DNA of 61,100 nt from Acidovorax sp. GW101-3H11 (GCF_001633105.1 NZ_LUKZ01000011.1:3777-64876); one strand, 5' to 3'. Shown: positions 49,914 through 58,907, numbered from the stretch's first letter. The notes: generated from the letters alone by a model not told the origin. Translations and numbers: made by a program.

Positions 49914-51293
49914 TTACAAGCCCCGCACCACGTCCATCGCCTCCTCCACCCGCTCCACCGCGTGGATGGTGAGGCCCTCGATGGGCTTCTTGGGCGCATT
50001 GGCCTTGGGCACCACGGCCACGCTGAAGCCCAGCTTGGCGGCTTCCTTCAGGCGCTCCTGGCCGCGCGGTGCGGGCCGCACCTCGCCAGCCAGCCCCACC
50101 TCGCCAAAAGCGATGAAGCCCTTGGGCAGTGGCTTGCCACGCAGGCTGGACGTAATGGACAGCATGACGGCCAGGTCGGCCGCAGGCTCGCTGATGCGCA
50201 CGCCGCCCACGGCGTTCACAAACACATCCTGGTCCATGCAGGCCACGCCCGCGTGGCGGTGCAGCACGGCCAGCAGCATGGCCAGGCGGTCCTTGTCCAG
50301 GCCCACGGACAGGCGCCGGGGGCTGGGGCCGCCGCTGTCCACCAGCGCCTGGATCTCGACCAGCATGGGGCGCGTGCCCTCCAGGGTGACCATCACACAG
50401 CTGCCGGGCACGGGCTCGGAGTGCTGGCTCAAGAAGATGGCGCTCGGGTTGCTCACGCCCTTGAGGCCCTTTTCGGTCATGGCGAACACGCCGATCTCAT
50501 TCACCGCGCCAAAACGGTTCTTGATGGCGCGCACCAGGCGGAACTGGCTGTGGGTGTCGCCTTCGAAGTACAGCACCGTGTCCACCATGTGCTCCAGCAC
50601 ACGCGGGCCCGCCAGCGCGCCCTCCTTGGTCACATGGCCCACCAGAATCACGGCGATGCCTGTGCCCTTGGCCATGCGCGTGAGGTGCGCCGCACATTCG
50701 CGCACCTGGGCGACCGAGCCCGGTGCGCTGGTGAGCTGGTCGGAATAGGTGGTCTGGATGGAGTCGATCACGACCACGGCCGGTTGGGTGGCCTCCACCG
50801 TCGCCAGAATTTTTTCAAGCTGGATCTCGGCCAGCAGCTTCACCTGGCTGCCCTCGATGCCCAGGCGCCGCGAGCGCAGCGCCACCTGGGCACCACTTTC
50901 CTCGCCCGTCACATACAGCGTGGGCAGGCCCGCGCGCTGCAGTGCGTCCATGGCCTGCAGCAGCAGGGTCGATTTGCCAATGCCCGGGTCGCCCCCGATG
51001 AGCACCACGCCCCCTTCCACAATGCCGCCGCCCAGCACGCGGTCCAGCTCGTCGATGCTGCTGGGTGTGCGGGCCACGTCCTGGGCTTCGATGGCGGCCA
51101 GCGGCATCACGGGCTGCGCATGGGCCAGGCCCGCGTACCCTTGCGGTGCGCTCAGGCGGTTCTTGCCCGGCCCGGCCTCGGCCACCTGCTCGATCAGCGT
51201 GTTCCAGGCGCCGCAGGCCGGGCATTTGCCCAGCCAGCGCGGGCTGGTGCCGCCACATTCGGTGCAGGTGAAGATGGTTTTGTCTTTGGCCAT
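49914..51293 (-). CDS. radA: DNA repair protein RadA
   Basis: A 459-residue RecA-like helicase that aids branch migration in recombination. C4 zinc finger CTECGGTSPRWLGKCPAC (about 10-28), Walker A GGDPGIGKST, RadA-specific KNRFG in AIKNRFGAVNEIGVFAM, and a Lon-protease-like C-terminal domain (about 290-455) with GGVRISEPAADLAVMLSI. The start MAKDKTIFTCTECGG is the family start. Confidence 0.97.
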   Translation of the reverse strand: MAKDKTIFTCTECGGTSPRWLGKCPACGAWNTLIEQVAEAGPGKNRLSAPQGYAGLAHAQPVMPLAAIEAQDVARTPSSIDELDRVLGGGIVEGGVVLIGGDPGIGKSTLLLQAMDALQRAGLPTLYVTGEESGAQVALRSRRLGIEGSQVKLLAEIQLEKILATVEATQPAVVVIDSIQTTYSDQLTSAPGSVAQVRECAAHLTRMAKGTGIAVILVGHVTKEGALAGPRVLEHMVDTVLYFEGDTHSQFRLVRAIKNRFGAVNEIGVFAMTEKGLKGVSNPSAIFLSQHSEPVPGSCVMVTLEGTRPMLVEIQALVDSGGPSPRRLSVGLDKDRLAMLLAVLHRHAGVACMDQDVFVNAVGGVRISEPAADLAVMLSITSSLRGKPLPKGFIAFGEVGLAGEVRPAPRGQERLKEAAKLGFSVAVVPKANAPKKPIEGLTIHAVERVEEAMDVVRGL

Positions 51294-51463
51294 GAAAGGA
51301 GAATGGTCGGTGGGCACAGGCGCGGGTGGCCGACTATAGCGGCGCAGGCCCGGTGCCCGGCCATCGGCCCCCACCCTACCAAGCACCTATAGACCCCAGG
51401 CGCCGCGCCCCTACGATGGCCATCCATCCACTTGCTTCTCCGGCATCGGCAAGAATGCACGCC

Positions 51464-52297
51464 ATGCACACACCCACCAATTCCTTCAAGCAGGCCCTGG
51501 CCCAGGGCGAGGCACAGATCGGCCTGTGGCTGGGCCTGGCCGATGCCTACACCGCAGAGATCCTCGCAGGCACCGGCTACGACTGGCTGCTGGTCGATGG
51601 CGAACATGCGCCCAACGACCTGCGCTCCATCCTGCACCAGCTGCAGGCCATCGCCAGCGCCAGCAGCGCCCTGCCACCGGGGGCGCGCGCGTCCCACGCC
51701 GTTGCGCGGGTGCCGGTGGGCGACACGGCCCTCATCAAGCAGTACCTCGACATCGGCGCACAAACCCTGCTGGTGCCCATGGTGGACACGCCCGAGCAGG
51801 CCCAGCAGCTGGTGCGCGCCACGCGCTATGCGCCCGAAGGCGTGCGCGGCATGGGCAGCGCGCTGGCGCGCTCGTCGCGCTGGCAGGCTTACCCCCGCTA
51901 TGTGCACGAGGCCAACCAGCAGATCTGCCTGCTGGTGCAGGCCGAGACGGTGGAAGCCATGGCCCACCTGGATGCGATTGCTGCCACGCCCGGTGTGGAC
52001 GGCGTGTTCATCGGCCCGGCCGACCTGTCGGCCTCGATGGGCCACCCGGGCAACCCGGGGCACCCCGATGTGCAGGCCGCCATCCACGATGGCATTGCAC
52101 GCATCCTGCGCGCGGGCAAGGCACCGGGCATCCTGGCCACCAACGAGGCCCAGGCGCGCCAGTGGCTGGCGGCCGGTGCGCTGTTTGTGGCCGTGGGCGT
52201 GGACACCATGCTGCTGACCAGCGCTGCGCAGAATCTGCTGGCGCGCTTTCGCACCGGCCCGGATGCCGCTGCCGCACCACGGCCCGCAGGCTACTAG
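51464..52297 (+). CDS. HpcH/HpaI-family class II aldolase
   Basis: A 277-residue metal-dependent aldolase of the HpaI / 2-keto-3-deoxy-L-rhamnonate aldolase (RhmA) group. Family stretches are [34 protein letters not shown] (catalytic His), [30 protein letters not shown] (Arg and hinge), [36 protein letters not shown] (metal Glu/Asp). It splits 4-hydroxy-2-ketoacids to pyruvate and an aldehyde. Two ATGs (51455 and 51464) are close together. It lies 54 nt before a dehydropantoate-reductase-like gene, perhaps a shared catabolic operon. Confidence 0.9.
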   Translation: MHTPTNSFKQALAQGEAQIGLWLGLADAYTAEILAGTGYDWLLVDGEHAPNDLRSILHQLQAIASASSALPPGARASHAVARVPVGDTALIKQYLDIGAQTLLVPMVDTPEQAQQLVRATRYAPEGVRGMGSALARSSRWQAYPRYVHEANQQICLLVQAETVEAMAHLDAIAATPGVDGVFIGPADLSASMGHPGNPGHPDVQAAIHDGIARILRAGKAPGILATNEAQARQWLAAGALFVAVGVDTMLLTSAAQNLLARFRTGPDAAAAPRPAGY

Positions 52298-52351
52298 CCC
52301 TTCTCTTCTTCTCTTCCCGACAACATACAGAACAAGCAAGGATCGACAAGC

Positions 52352-53329
52352 ATGAAAGCATGTATCTACGGCGCGGGCGCCATTGGCGGCTGGCTGGGCA
52401 TGGCCCTGGCACAGGCGGGCCACCCGGTGAGCCTGGTCGCACGCGGCGCCACGCTGGCAGCGTTGCAGGCCGACGGCCTGCGCCTGCGGCGCCCTGATGG
52501 CACGGTGGCCCAGGTGTCGGTGACGGCTGCAGCCGACCCGGCAGCCCTGGGCGTGCAAGACCTGGTGGTGGTGGCCGTGAAGGCACCCGGCCTGCCCGAG
52601 GTGGCACGCGCCATGGCCCCGTTGATCGGGCCGGACACCATCGTGCTCACGGCCATGAACGGCGTGCCCTGGTGGTTTCTGGATGGTTTTGGCGGCGCCG
52701 CGCAGGGCCATGCGCTCGAATCCGTGGACGCGGGCGGTGTGATCGCCAGCGCCATCCCCACGCGCCATGTGGTGGGCAGCGTGGTGCACACCAGCTGCTC
52801 GCTGGAGGCGCCGGGCTTCGTCAAGCAGCACTTTGGCAACCGCCTCATCGTGGGCGAACCGGGCGGCCACCGCAGCGCACGCCTGCAGGCCCTGGCCGAC
52901 ACGCTGCAGCGCGGCGGCATCGAGGTGGAGGTGAGCGACCGCATCCAGAAGGACATCTGGTTCAAGCTCTGGGGCAACCTCACCATGAACCCCATCAGCG
53001 CACTCACCGGCGCCACCACCGACCGCATCCTGGACGACGAGCTGGTGCGGGGGTTTGTGTCGCACGTCATGCTCGAAGCCAAGGCCATTGGCGACCAGCT
53101 GGGCCTGCCGATCGACCAGCAGCCTGAAGACCGCCATACCGTGACGCGCAAGCTGGGCGCGTTCAAGACCTCGATGCTGCAGGACGTGGAAGCGAACAAG
53201 CCCATGGAGATCGACGCCCTGGTGGGTGCCGTGCGCGAGCTGGGCCAGATCACCGCCGTGCCCACCCCGCACACCGACGCGCTGCTGGGCCTGGTGCGCC
53301 TGATGGCGCGCACGCGCGGCCTGTACTGA
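52352..53329 (+). CDS. 2-dehydropantoate 2-reductase family oxidoreductase
   Basis: A 325-residue PanE/ApbA-type NADPH reductase. Rossmann motif GAGAIGGWLGMALAQAGHPVSLVARG at the N-terminus; VVVAVKAPGLPEVA; and the C-terminal helical domain with KDIWFKLWGNLTMNPISALTG and the conserved E/N-rich RKLGAFKTSMLQDVEANKPMEIDALVG. It could supply pantoate for CoA or be a ketoacid reductase of another pathway; its place after an aldolase gene and away from panBC favours the second, so no symbol is given. Confidence 0.88.
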   Translation: MKACIYGAGAIGGWLGMALAQAGHPVSLVARGATLAALQADGLRLRRPDGTVAQVSVTAAADPAALGVQDLVVVAVKAPGLPEVARAMAPLIGPDTIVLTAMNGVPWWFLDGFGGAAQGHALESVDAGGVIASAIPTRHVVGSVVHTSCSLEAPGFVKQHFGNRLIVGEPGGHRSARLQALADTLQRGGIEVEVSDRIQKDIWFKLWGNLTMNPISALTGATTDRILDDELVRGFVSHVMLEAKAIGDQLGLPIDQQPEDRHTVTRKLGAFKTSMLQDVEANKPMEIDALVGAVRELGQITAVPTPHTDALLGLVRLMARTRGLY

Positions 53330-53331
53330 AA

Positions 53332-53398
53332 ACTTCAAGCCAAAAAGGCCGTCTGCGCGCGGCCCTATTGCCTTATAAGCTACACATTTAATAGCAAA
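53332..53398 (-). repeat. AT-rich dispersed intergenic repeat (GCTAT...ATAGCT family)
   Basis: Minus-strand reading: TTTGCTATTAAATGTGTAGC, TTATAAGGCAATAGGGCCGC, GCGCAGACGGCCTTTTTGGC, TTGAAGTTTT. It fills the spacer between the reductase and GST genes. Confidence 0.6.
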
Positions 53399-53404
53399 CT
53401 AGCC

Positions 53405-54028
53405 ATGACCACACTCACGCTGTACTACACCCCCGGCACCTGCGCGCAGGCCGTGCGCATCGCGTTGGAAGAAGCGGGCGCCGCCTACGAACTGATCCGC
53501 GTGGACTTCGCCGCAGGCCAGCAGCGCACGCCCGAGTACCTCGCCGTCAACCCCAAGGGCCGCGTGCCCGCGCTGGCCACGCCACAGGGCACGCTGACCG
53601 AAACCCCCGCCCTGCTGGCCTATGTGGCGCAGAGCTTTCCCGCAGCGCGCCTGGCCCCTGCGGACGCGCATGGTTTTGCGCGCCTGCAGGAGTTCCACAG
53701 CTACCTCGCGTCCACCGTACACATCGCCCATGCCCACCGCCCCCGCGCCAGCCGCTGGGCGGATGAGCCCGAGGCCCAGACCGCCATGCAACGCAAGGTG
53801 CCGCAGAACATGACGGAGTGCTTCAACCTCATCGAAAGCCACTACCTGCCGCAGGCGGACCAGGGCCCGTGGGTGATGGGCGAGCAGTACACCGTGGCCG
53901 ACGGCTACCTGTTCACCATCGGCACTTGGCTGCACAGCGATGGCGTGGACATTGCCCAGTTCCCGAAGGTGTTTGCGCACACGCAGCGCATGCTGCAAAG
54001 GCCCGCGGTGCAGCGCGCACTGGCCTGA
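53405..54028 (+). CDS. glutathione S-transferase
   Basis: A 207-residue GST. The thioredoxin-like N-terminal domain (TLTLYYTPGTCAQAVRIALEEAGAAYELIRVDF) has the Cys of bacterial beta-class GSTs (TPGTC), VNPKGRVPALATPQGTLTETPALLAYVAQ holds the glutathione-binding cis-Pro and Glu/Ser region, and the C-terminal helical domain ends with FPKVFAHTQRMLQRPAVQRAL. The substrate is unknown. A strong bidirectional terminator follows. Confidence 0.92.
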   Translation: MTTLTLYYTPGTCAQAVRIALEEAGAAYELIRVDFAAGQQRTPEYLAVNPKGRVPALATPQGTLTETPALLAYVAQSFPAARLAPADAHGFARLQEFHSYLASTVHIAHAHRPRASRWADEPEAQTAMQRKVPQNMTECFNLIESHYLPQADQGPWVMGEQYTVADGYLFTIGTWLHSDGVDIAQFPKVFAHTQRMLQRPAVQRALA

Positions 54029-54046
54029 CACGCCGCCTGCGGACGC

Positions 54047-54085
54047 AAAAAAGCCCCGGTGCGTCCAAAGCACCGGGGCTTTTTT
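54047..54085. terminator. strong bidirectional terminator
   Basis: A perfect 16-bp stem AAAAAAGCCCCGGTGC / GCACCGGGGCTTTTTT with a 7-nt loop has a T-run on either strand. It separates the GST gene (plus) from the peptide-binding protein gene (minus). Confidence 0.93.
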
Positions 54086-54112
54086 GGAGGCCGATGCCAG
54101 CCTCCCCAACCA

Positions 54113-54172
54113 CCGTTCACGCTGAGCTTGTCGAAGCGCAGCGCAGGGCTTCGACAAGCTCAGCCCGAACGG
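54113..54172. repeat. REP-like palindromic element
   Basis: Perfect 17-bp arms GCTGAGCTTGTCGAAGC (54121-54137) and its complement (54148-54164) enclose a 10-nt loop, and the flanks CCGTTC / GAACGG extend the pairing. The sequence TTCGACAAGCTCAGCCCGAACGG is a widespread proteobacterial repetitive extragenic palindrome. Only this copy is in the window. The rest of the 200-bp spacer has nothing else notable. Confidence 0.85.
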
Positions 54173-54228
54173 GTGGGGGTGGGTACACCAACGGGGCCAG
54201 CCCGTCGTGCAAGCGCCGCTCGGCCCTC

Positions 54229-55809
54229 TCAATTCACCTTCAAATACCGCCAGTCGATGCGGTTGTCGGCGCGGTGGATGATCTCCACCTTCTTCGTCCC
54301 CGCCCACGGAATCACCTGGTTGTAGAGCGGAATGTGTGACACCAGCTCGTGTTCCTTGATCAGCGCCTGCTCGATCAGCTGGTTGCGTGTGGTGGTGTCG
54401 GTTTCCTTCTTCACGCGCTCGACCAGGGCGTCGATCTGCGGGTCGGAGAAGCGGCCCAGGTTGAAGTTGCCATCGCCCCCCGCGCCCGTTGTGCGCACCA
54501 GCGACTGCAGGCTGTAGAACGCATCGAACGTGGGCACACCCCAGCCCAGCAGGTAGATGCTGGCTTCGTTGCGCTGGATCATCGGGAAGTAGGTGGCAAA
54601 CGGCAGCGAACGCAGCTTGGCCTTCACGCCCACCTTGGCCCAGTGCGCGGTGATGGCCTGGCACAGTTGCTCGTCGTTGATGTAGCGGCCCGCGCTGCAC
54701 GCAAAGTCCACTTCAAACCCGTTGGGGTAGCCCGCGTCGGCCAGCAGCTTTTGCGCGGCCTTGGGGTCGTAGGGGTAGCGCACGTCGGCCTTCTTGGTCC
54801 AGCCGTTGACCTGGTTGGCGATCAGCGTGCCCGTGGGCTGGGCCAGGCCGCGCAGCACCACGCGCTGGATGGACTGGATGTCGATGGCCTGGTACAGCGC
54901 CTTGCGCACGCGCAGGTCCTTGAGCGGGTTCTTGCCCTTCACGTCCGAGCCGGGCAGCTCGTCGCGGAACTGGTCCAGGCCCAGGAAGATGGTGCGGTAC
55001 TCCGGCCCTTCCAGCACCTGCAGGGTGGGCGTCTGCTTGATGCGCGCCAGGTCTTGCAGGCTGGGGTCGATCACAAAGTCCACCTCACCCGACAGCAGCG
55101 CCGCCGTGCGCGTGGCATCGGCCTTGATGGGGGTGTAGACGATCTCGGTCAGGTTGGTGGGGTACTTGCCTTTGCCCCACCAGTGCGGGTTGGGCTCCAG
55201 CACCACGCGCTGGTCGGGTGTCCACTGCTTGAGCTGGTAGGGGCCGGTGCCCAGCGCATTGCGGTGGGCAAAGGTTTCGTCCTTGGTCTTGATGTCCTTG
55301 GGCTCGACCGACTTGTTCTTCTCGGCCCAGGCCTTGCTCAGAATGCGCAGCTCGGTGAGCTGGTTCACCAGCACCGGGTTGGGCAGGTCGGAGTGGATAT
55401 CGATGGTGTAGGCATCGATCTTCTCGACCCGGTCGATGCCCTGCGTGTAGACGGCGAAGTTGGAAGTCTTGGCCTTGGCCCGCTCCAGCGAGAACTTGGC
55501 GTCGTCGGCCGTGAACTCGCTGCCGTCGCTGAACTTCACGCCCTTGCGCAGGGTCAGGCGCAGCTGCGTGGGCTTGATGAGTTTCCACTCGGTGGCGAGC
55601 GACGGCTCGGGCTTGAAGGTCTTGCTGTTGTATTCCACCAGCGTGTCGTACACCGCGCCGTGCATGGTGTTGTTCACGCCCACGTTCTGGGTGTGGATGT
55701 CCCAGGTGGAAATATCTACCGAGCGGGACCAGCGGAAGGTGGCGGACTGGGCGGCCAGGGGCAGCGCCGCAGCGATGGCGGCGGCAAGCAGGAGGTGTTT
55801 GAAGCGCAT
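54229..55809 (-). CDS. peptide/opine-type ABC transporter substrate-binding protein
   Basis: A 526-residue SBP_bac_5 (DppA/OppA) family protein. Signal peptide about 1-23 (AAALPLAAQSA). Family stretches are TLVEYNSKTFKPEPSLATEWKLIKPTQLRLTLRKGVKFSDGSEFTADDAKFSLERAK, GTGPYQLKQWTPDQRVVLEPNPHWWG and the C-terminal NQLIEQALIKEHELVSHIPLYNQ. It binds oligopeptides or similar compounds, but no permease or ATPase gene is near, so it either uses one encoded elsewhere or is a chemoreceptor ligand. The Shine-Dalgarno is poor. On the same strand as the exporter gene upstream. Confidence 0.9.
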   Translation of the reverse strand: MRFKHLLLAAAIAAALPLAAQSATFRWSRSVDISTWDIHTQNVGVNNTMHGAVYDTLVEYNSKTFKPEPSLATEWKLIKPTQLRLTLRKGVKFSDGSEFTADDAKFSLERAKAKTSNFAVYTQGIDRVEKIDAYTIDIHSDLPNPVLVNQLTELRILSKAWAEKNKSVEPKDIKTKDETFAHRNALGTGPYQLKQWTPDQRVVLEPNPHWWGKGKYPTNLTEIVYTPIKADATRTAALLSGEVDFVIDPSLQDLARIKQTPTLQVLEGPEYRTIFLGLDQFRDELPGSDVKGKNPLKDLRVRKALYQAIDIQSIQRVVLRGLAQPTGTLIANQVNGWTKKADVRYPYDPKAAQKLLADAGYPNGFEVDFACSAGRYINDEQLCQAITAHWAKVGVKAKLRSLPFATYFPMIQRNEASIYLLGWGVPTFDAFYSLQSLVRTTGAGGDGNFNLGRFSDPQIDALVERVKKETDTTTRNQLIEQALIKEHELVSHIPLYNQVIPWAGTKKVEIIHRADNRIDWRYLKVN

Positions 55810-55894
55810 GGAGGGGAAGTGGACGCGATGGCCAAAGTGCTGAATAGCCTGACTATCCCCCAAGCTGCACCACAAGGGAACGAATTTATCGTTC

Positions 55895-56503
55895 TTAGCT
55901 TAGAGCCATCACCCCCGCCAGCACCAGCATGGTGGTAGCCGTCACCCCATCCAGCACCCGCCATGCTGCCGGGGTGGCAAACAGCGGCGCCAGCCAGCGG
56001 GCACCCAGGCCAATCAACAAGAACCACAACGCGCTGGCCAGCGAGCCCCCTGCGGCAAACAGCGCACGCCCCCAGGCCGGGTATGGCGTGGCCATGGTGC
56101 CCAGCAGAACCACGGTGTCCAGGTACACATGCGGGTTGAGCCAGGTGAGCGCCACCACCGTGGCCAGCGTGGTGCGCAGGCTGGTGCCGGGGCCGCTGGT
56201 GGCGACCAGCAGCTGGCCTGGGCGCAGCGCCCGCGCAGCCGTCTGCGCCGCATACATCAACAGGAACAGCGCACCCGCCCAGCGCATGAATTGCGCCCAC
56301 TCGGGCCGCGCCAGCAGCACGCCGCCCATGCCCCACACGCCCACCTGCAGCAGCACCGCGTCCGACAGCGCACACACCAGCACCACGGGCATCACATGCT
56401 CGCGCCGCAGGCCCTGGCGCAGCACAAATGCGTTTTGCGCGCCAATGGCCATGATGAGCATGGCGGTGGAAGTGAAACCGTGAACGAAGGCAGTAGAGAC
56501 CAT
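55895..56503 (-). CDS. argO: LysE/ArgO-family amino-acid exporter
   Basis: A 202-residue exporter with six helices. Family landmarks are FTSTAMLIMAIGAQNAFVLRQGLRREH at the N-terminus and TWLNPHVYLDTVVLLGT, which are close to E. coli ArgO and Corynebacterium LysE. It expels arginine/lysine when intracellular levels rise. Divergent from an ArgP-type regulator over 77 bp, the known regulatory pair. Symbol given on family plus context. Confidence 0.88.
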   Translation of the reverse strand: MVSTAFVHGFTSTAMLIMAIGAQNAFVLRQGLRREHVMPVVLVCALSDAVLLQVGVWGMGGVLLARPEWAQFMRWAGALFLLMYAAQTAARALRPGQLLVATSGPGTSLRTTLATVVALTWLNPHVYLDTVVLLGTMATPYPAWGRALFAAGGSLASALWFLLIGLGARWLAPLFATPAAWRVLDGVTATTMLVLAGVMALS

Positions 56504-56580
56504 GGGTGCGGATTGTGGGGACCGCCACCAGTTGACGCCAGCTATACTTTTTAACGATCCGTCAAAATCTCTAACTACCC
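56504..56580. promoter_or_regulatory. argO / argP divergent promoter region
   Basis: The 77-bp spacer has an AT-richer core (TATACTTTTTAACG around 56543-56556) with TTGACG hexamers on both strands nearby, but spacings do not make a confident -35/-10 pair. ArgP would bind here with lysine or arginine as effector. Confidence 0.45.
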
Positions 56581-57468
56581 ATGCAACTGGACTCTTCCCA
56601 GCTCAACGCCTTTGCCACGGTGATCGACGAGGGCAGCTTCGAGCGCGCCGCGGCCGTGCTGCATGTCACGCGCTCGGCGGTGTCCCAGCGCATCAAGCTA
56701 TTGGAAGAACGTGTGGGCCAGGTGCTGGTGCGCCGCGCCACCCCCTGCACGCCCACCGAGGCCGGGCAGGCGCTGTACCGCCATGCGCGCGAGGTGGCGC
56801 TGAGCGAGGCCGACGCGCTGGCCACCATTGGCGGCGGGCAGCACAGCACCACGCGGCTGGCAATTGGGGTGAATGCCGACTCGCTGGCCACCTGGTTTCC
56901 CCACGCCATGGCGCAGGCGGCCGAGGGGCAGGCCATCACCTTCGACATCCATGTGGAAGACCAGGACCACTCGGCCAACCTGCTGCGCGAAGGCCGCGTG
57001 ATGGCCGCCGTGACGGCCGACCCGCAGCCCGTGCAGGGCTGCCAGGTGCTGCCGCTGGGCACGCTGCGCTACCGCGCGCTCGCAAGCCCTGCGTTCATGG
57101 AGCGCCACTTTGCCCAAGGGGTGAACGCCACCACGCTGGCGCAGGCGCCCATGCTGGTGTTCAACCGCAAGGATGCGCTGCAGGCGCGTTTTGTGGGCCG
57201 CATCACGCGCCGCAAGCTCGCACCGCCCGTGCACTGGCTGCCCGAGGCGCATGCCTTCGTCAAAGCCACCCGCGCCAGCCTGGGCTGGGGCATGACGCCC
57301 GACCCGCTGGTGGAGGACGACCTGACAACCGGTGCCCTGGTCGAGCTGATTGCGAACAAGCCGGTGGATGTGCCGCTGTACTGGCAGTGCTGGCGCCTGA
57401 ATGTGCAGGCGTTGCAGCACGTCACCCAGGCGGTGCAGAAAGCGGCGGCGCTGACACTGCTGCGCTGA
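56581..57468 (+). CDS. argP: LysR-type regulator ArgP (LysG)
   Basis: A 295-residue LTTR. The HTH matches ArgP/IciA (LDSSQLNAFATVIDEGSFERAAAVLHVTRSAVSQRIKLLEERVGQVLVRRATPCTPTEAGQ), and the effector domain continues with family-like LAIGVNADSLATWFPHAM and FVGRITRRKLAPPVHWLPEAHAFVKATRASLGWGMTPDPLV. It activates argO in response to arginine. Divergent from the exporter gene as in E. coli, Corynebacterium and Burkholderiales. Confidence 0.93.
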   Translation: MQLDSSQLNAFATVIDEGSFERAAAVLHVTRSAVSQRIKLLEERVGQVLVRRATPCTPTEAGQALYRHAREVALSEADALATIGGGQHSTTRLAIGVNADSLATWFPHAMAQAAEGQAITFDIHVEDQDHSANLLREGRVMAAVTADPQPVQGCQVLPLGTLRYRALASPAFMERHFAQGVNATTLAQAPMLVFNRKDALQARFVGRITRRKLAPPVHWLPEAHAFVKATRASLGWGMTPDPLVEDDLTTGALVELIANKPVDVPLYWQCWRLNVQALQHVTQAVQKAAALTLLR

Positions 57469-57489
57469 GAGAAAGGCGGCGAGGGCCGA

Positions 57490-58299
57490 CTACGCGGCGT
57501 TCGCTAGGTCTTCGTGGTGGTCCGCAGCGCCGCGCTTCCAGTAGGCGGAGATGCGCATGCGCTTCGGGTCTACACCCGGCTTGGCCAGCACTGCGCGGCG
57601 CACGGCGGCCATGTCGCTGTGTTCGCCCGCAGCCCAGACAAAGCCCGCACCGGGCGGCAGTGCCAAGGCTTCGACGGCGGCAGGCAGCGCGCTCACCCAC
57701 TGCAGATCCACCTGCGCCGCACTCGCCAGCGTGCGCTGGTCGGCCGGGTTGCCCAGCTGGATGCGCACGGTGGCCACCGCGCTGGCGGGCAGCTCGGCCA
57801 GGCGGCGGGCGATGGCGGGCAGCGCGGTTTCGTCGCCCAGCAGCCAGTGCCAGTCAAACCCGGTGGGCACCACCATGCTGCCGCGCGGCCCGGCAATGCC
57901 CACCCACTGGCCCACGGCGGCGCGGGCGGCCCAGTCGGTGGCGGGGCCTGCGTCGTGCAGGGCGACTTCGATGTCCAGCTCACCCGCAGCGGCGTCAAAA
58001 CGCGCGGGGGTGTAGTCGCGCAGCGTGGGGCGTGGGCCGTCGAACACCGGGCGGCCGTCCTGCAGCGTGGGCAAGGTGGGGCGGTCCTGCCCGGGCGCAG
58101 GAAGGATGAGCTTGAGGTGGTCGTCAAACCCGGCGCTCACAAACCCCGCCAGCTCCGGGCCGGCCAAGGTCAGCCGCACAAAGCCGGGGCTGACCTGGGT
58201 GCGGCGCACCACCTGGAGGTGGCGGCCCTGCAAAGGGTGGCGAATGCGCTCGATGGCGAGGGAGGGGGCCGTGGCGGCCAGGGGCAGAGGTGCGTTCAT
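57490..58299 (-). CDS. siderophore-interacting protein, ferric-siderophore reductase (ViuB-like)
   Basis: A 269-residue flavoreductase of the SIP family. FAD-binding region from HLQVVRRTQVSPGFVRLTLAGPELAGF to RPTLRDYTPARFDAAAGELDIEVALHDAGPATDWAARAAVGQWVGIAGPRGSMV (RxYT motif), then the SIP C-terminal NAD(P)H domain with DWHWLLGDETALPAIARRL and WAAGEHSDMAAVRRAV. It releases iron from imported ferri-siderophores in the cytoplasm. The start MNAPLPLA fits; longer frames run into the operator region. Likely partner of the uptake locus at 24.5-32.8 kb, though regulated separately by the divergent MarR gene. Confidence 0.92.
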   Translation of the reverse strand: MNAPLPLAATAPSLAIERIRHPLQGRHLQVVRRTQVSPGFVRLTLAGPELAGFVSAGFDDHLKLILPAPGQDRPTLPTLQDGRPVFDGPRPTLRDYTPARFDAAAGELDIEVALHDAGPATDWAARAAVGQWVGIAGPRGSMVVPTGFDWHWLLGDETALPAIARRLAELPASAVATVRIQLGNPADQRTLASAAQVDLQWVSALPAAVEALALPPGAGFVWAAGEHSDMAAVRRAVLAKPGVDPKRMRISAYWKRGAADHHEDLANAA

Positions 58300-58309
58300 G
58301 GCGTAAAAT

Positions 58310-58324
58310 GTTGATTTAATCAAC
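58310..58324. promoter_or_regulatory. MarR operator 1
   Basis: GTTGATTTAATCAAC, with arms GTTGA/TCAAC around TTTAA, is a perfect palindrome 10 bp upstream of the SIP start on the minus strand. It is paired with operator 2 at 58343. Confidence 0.75.
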
Positions 58325-58342
58325 CAAATCATCCGCCATTCA

Positions 58343-58357
58343 GTTGACTTTGTCAAC
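58343..58357. promoter_or_regulatory. MarR operator 2
   Basis: GTTGACTTTGTCAAC has the same perfect GTTGA/TCAAC arms as operator 1, with a 5-bp centre. Centres are 33 bp apart, about three helical turns. It also contains a TTGAC hexamer suited to a -35 box. Confidence 0.75.
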
Positions 58358-58370
58358 CGATAGCCACGCC

Positions 58371-58862
58371 ATGCCCCCACGCGCCCGCCCCGATGTGTTT
58401 GAAGCCCTGCACGACCTGATGCACGCCTACCGGGCGCGCATGGTGCGCGCGATGACCTCCGTGCACCCGGACCTGACCTTCAACGAAGTGCGCGCGCTGA
58501 ACTTCATCGGCCGCCACCCCGGCGCCACGCAGAAAGAGCTGGTGCGCCACAGCGGCGCCGACAAGGCCCAGGTGGCACGCATGCTGGGCCTGTTGCAGGA
58601 CAAGGGTTGGCTGGAGCGCCAGCCCCACGCCGAGGACCGGCGCAGCCTGTGCCTCACGCTGAGCGCCGAGGGCCAGGCGCTGTACCAGGCGCTGCAGGCC
58701 GCGCGGCAAACCCTGTCGGCCCAGGTGCTGGCGGGCTGCGACGACGCCACCCAGGCGCAGCTGCTGGCCCTGCTGGCGCGGGTGCGCAGCAACCTGGATG
58801 CGCTGCCGCCCGTGGAGTCCGGCGAAGACTGCGGCCACGGCTCAGGCCGGTCCTCCCGGTAG
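58371..58862 (+). CDS. MarR-family transcriptional regulator
   Basis: A 163-residue winged-helix repressor. HTH and wing are clear: LTFNEVRALNFIGRHPGATQKELVRHSGADKAQVARMLGLLQDKGWLERQPHAEDRRSLCLTLSAEGQALY. The ATG at 58371 is preferred over a TTG at 58344, which lies in operator 2. It faces the SIP gene over two matching 15-bp palindromes, so it very probably represses both genes. Its effector is unknown. Confidence 0.93.
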   Translation: MPPRARPDVFEALHDLMHAYRARMVRAMTSVHPDLTFNEVRALNFIGRHPGATQKELVRHSGADKAQVARMLGLLQDKGWLERQPHAEDRRSLCLTLSAEGQALYQALQAARQTLSAQVLAGCDDATQAQLLALLARVRSNLDALPPVESGEDCGHGSGRSSR

Positions 58863-58907
58863 AGGCGCCCCAGGGGATTTCAGACACTTTTGAAGAGTTT
58901 TTCGCCC

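Noticed and set aside
54113..54172. Possible peptide PFGLSLSKP...LRQAQ
   Set aside because: This is the well-known false translation of a REP palindrome.
54349..55938. A 529-codon open frame on the plus strand
   Set aside because: It is antisense to the peptide-binding protein, which has intact family motifs.
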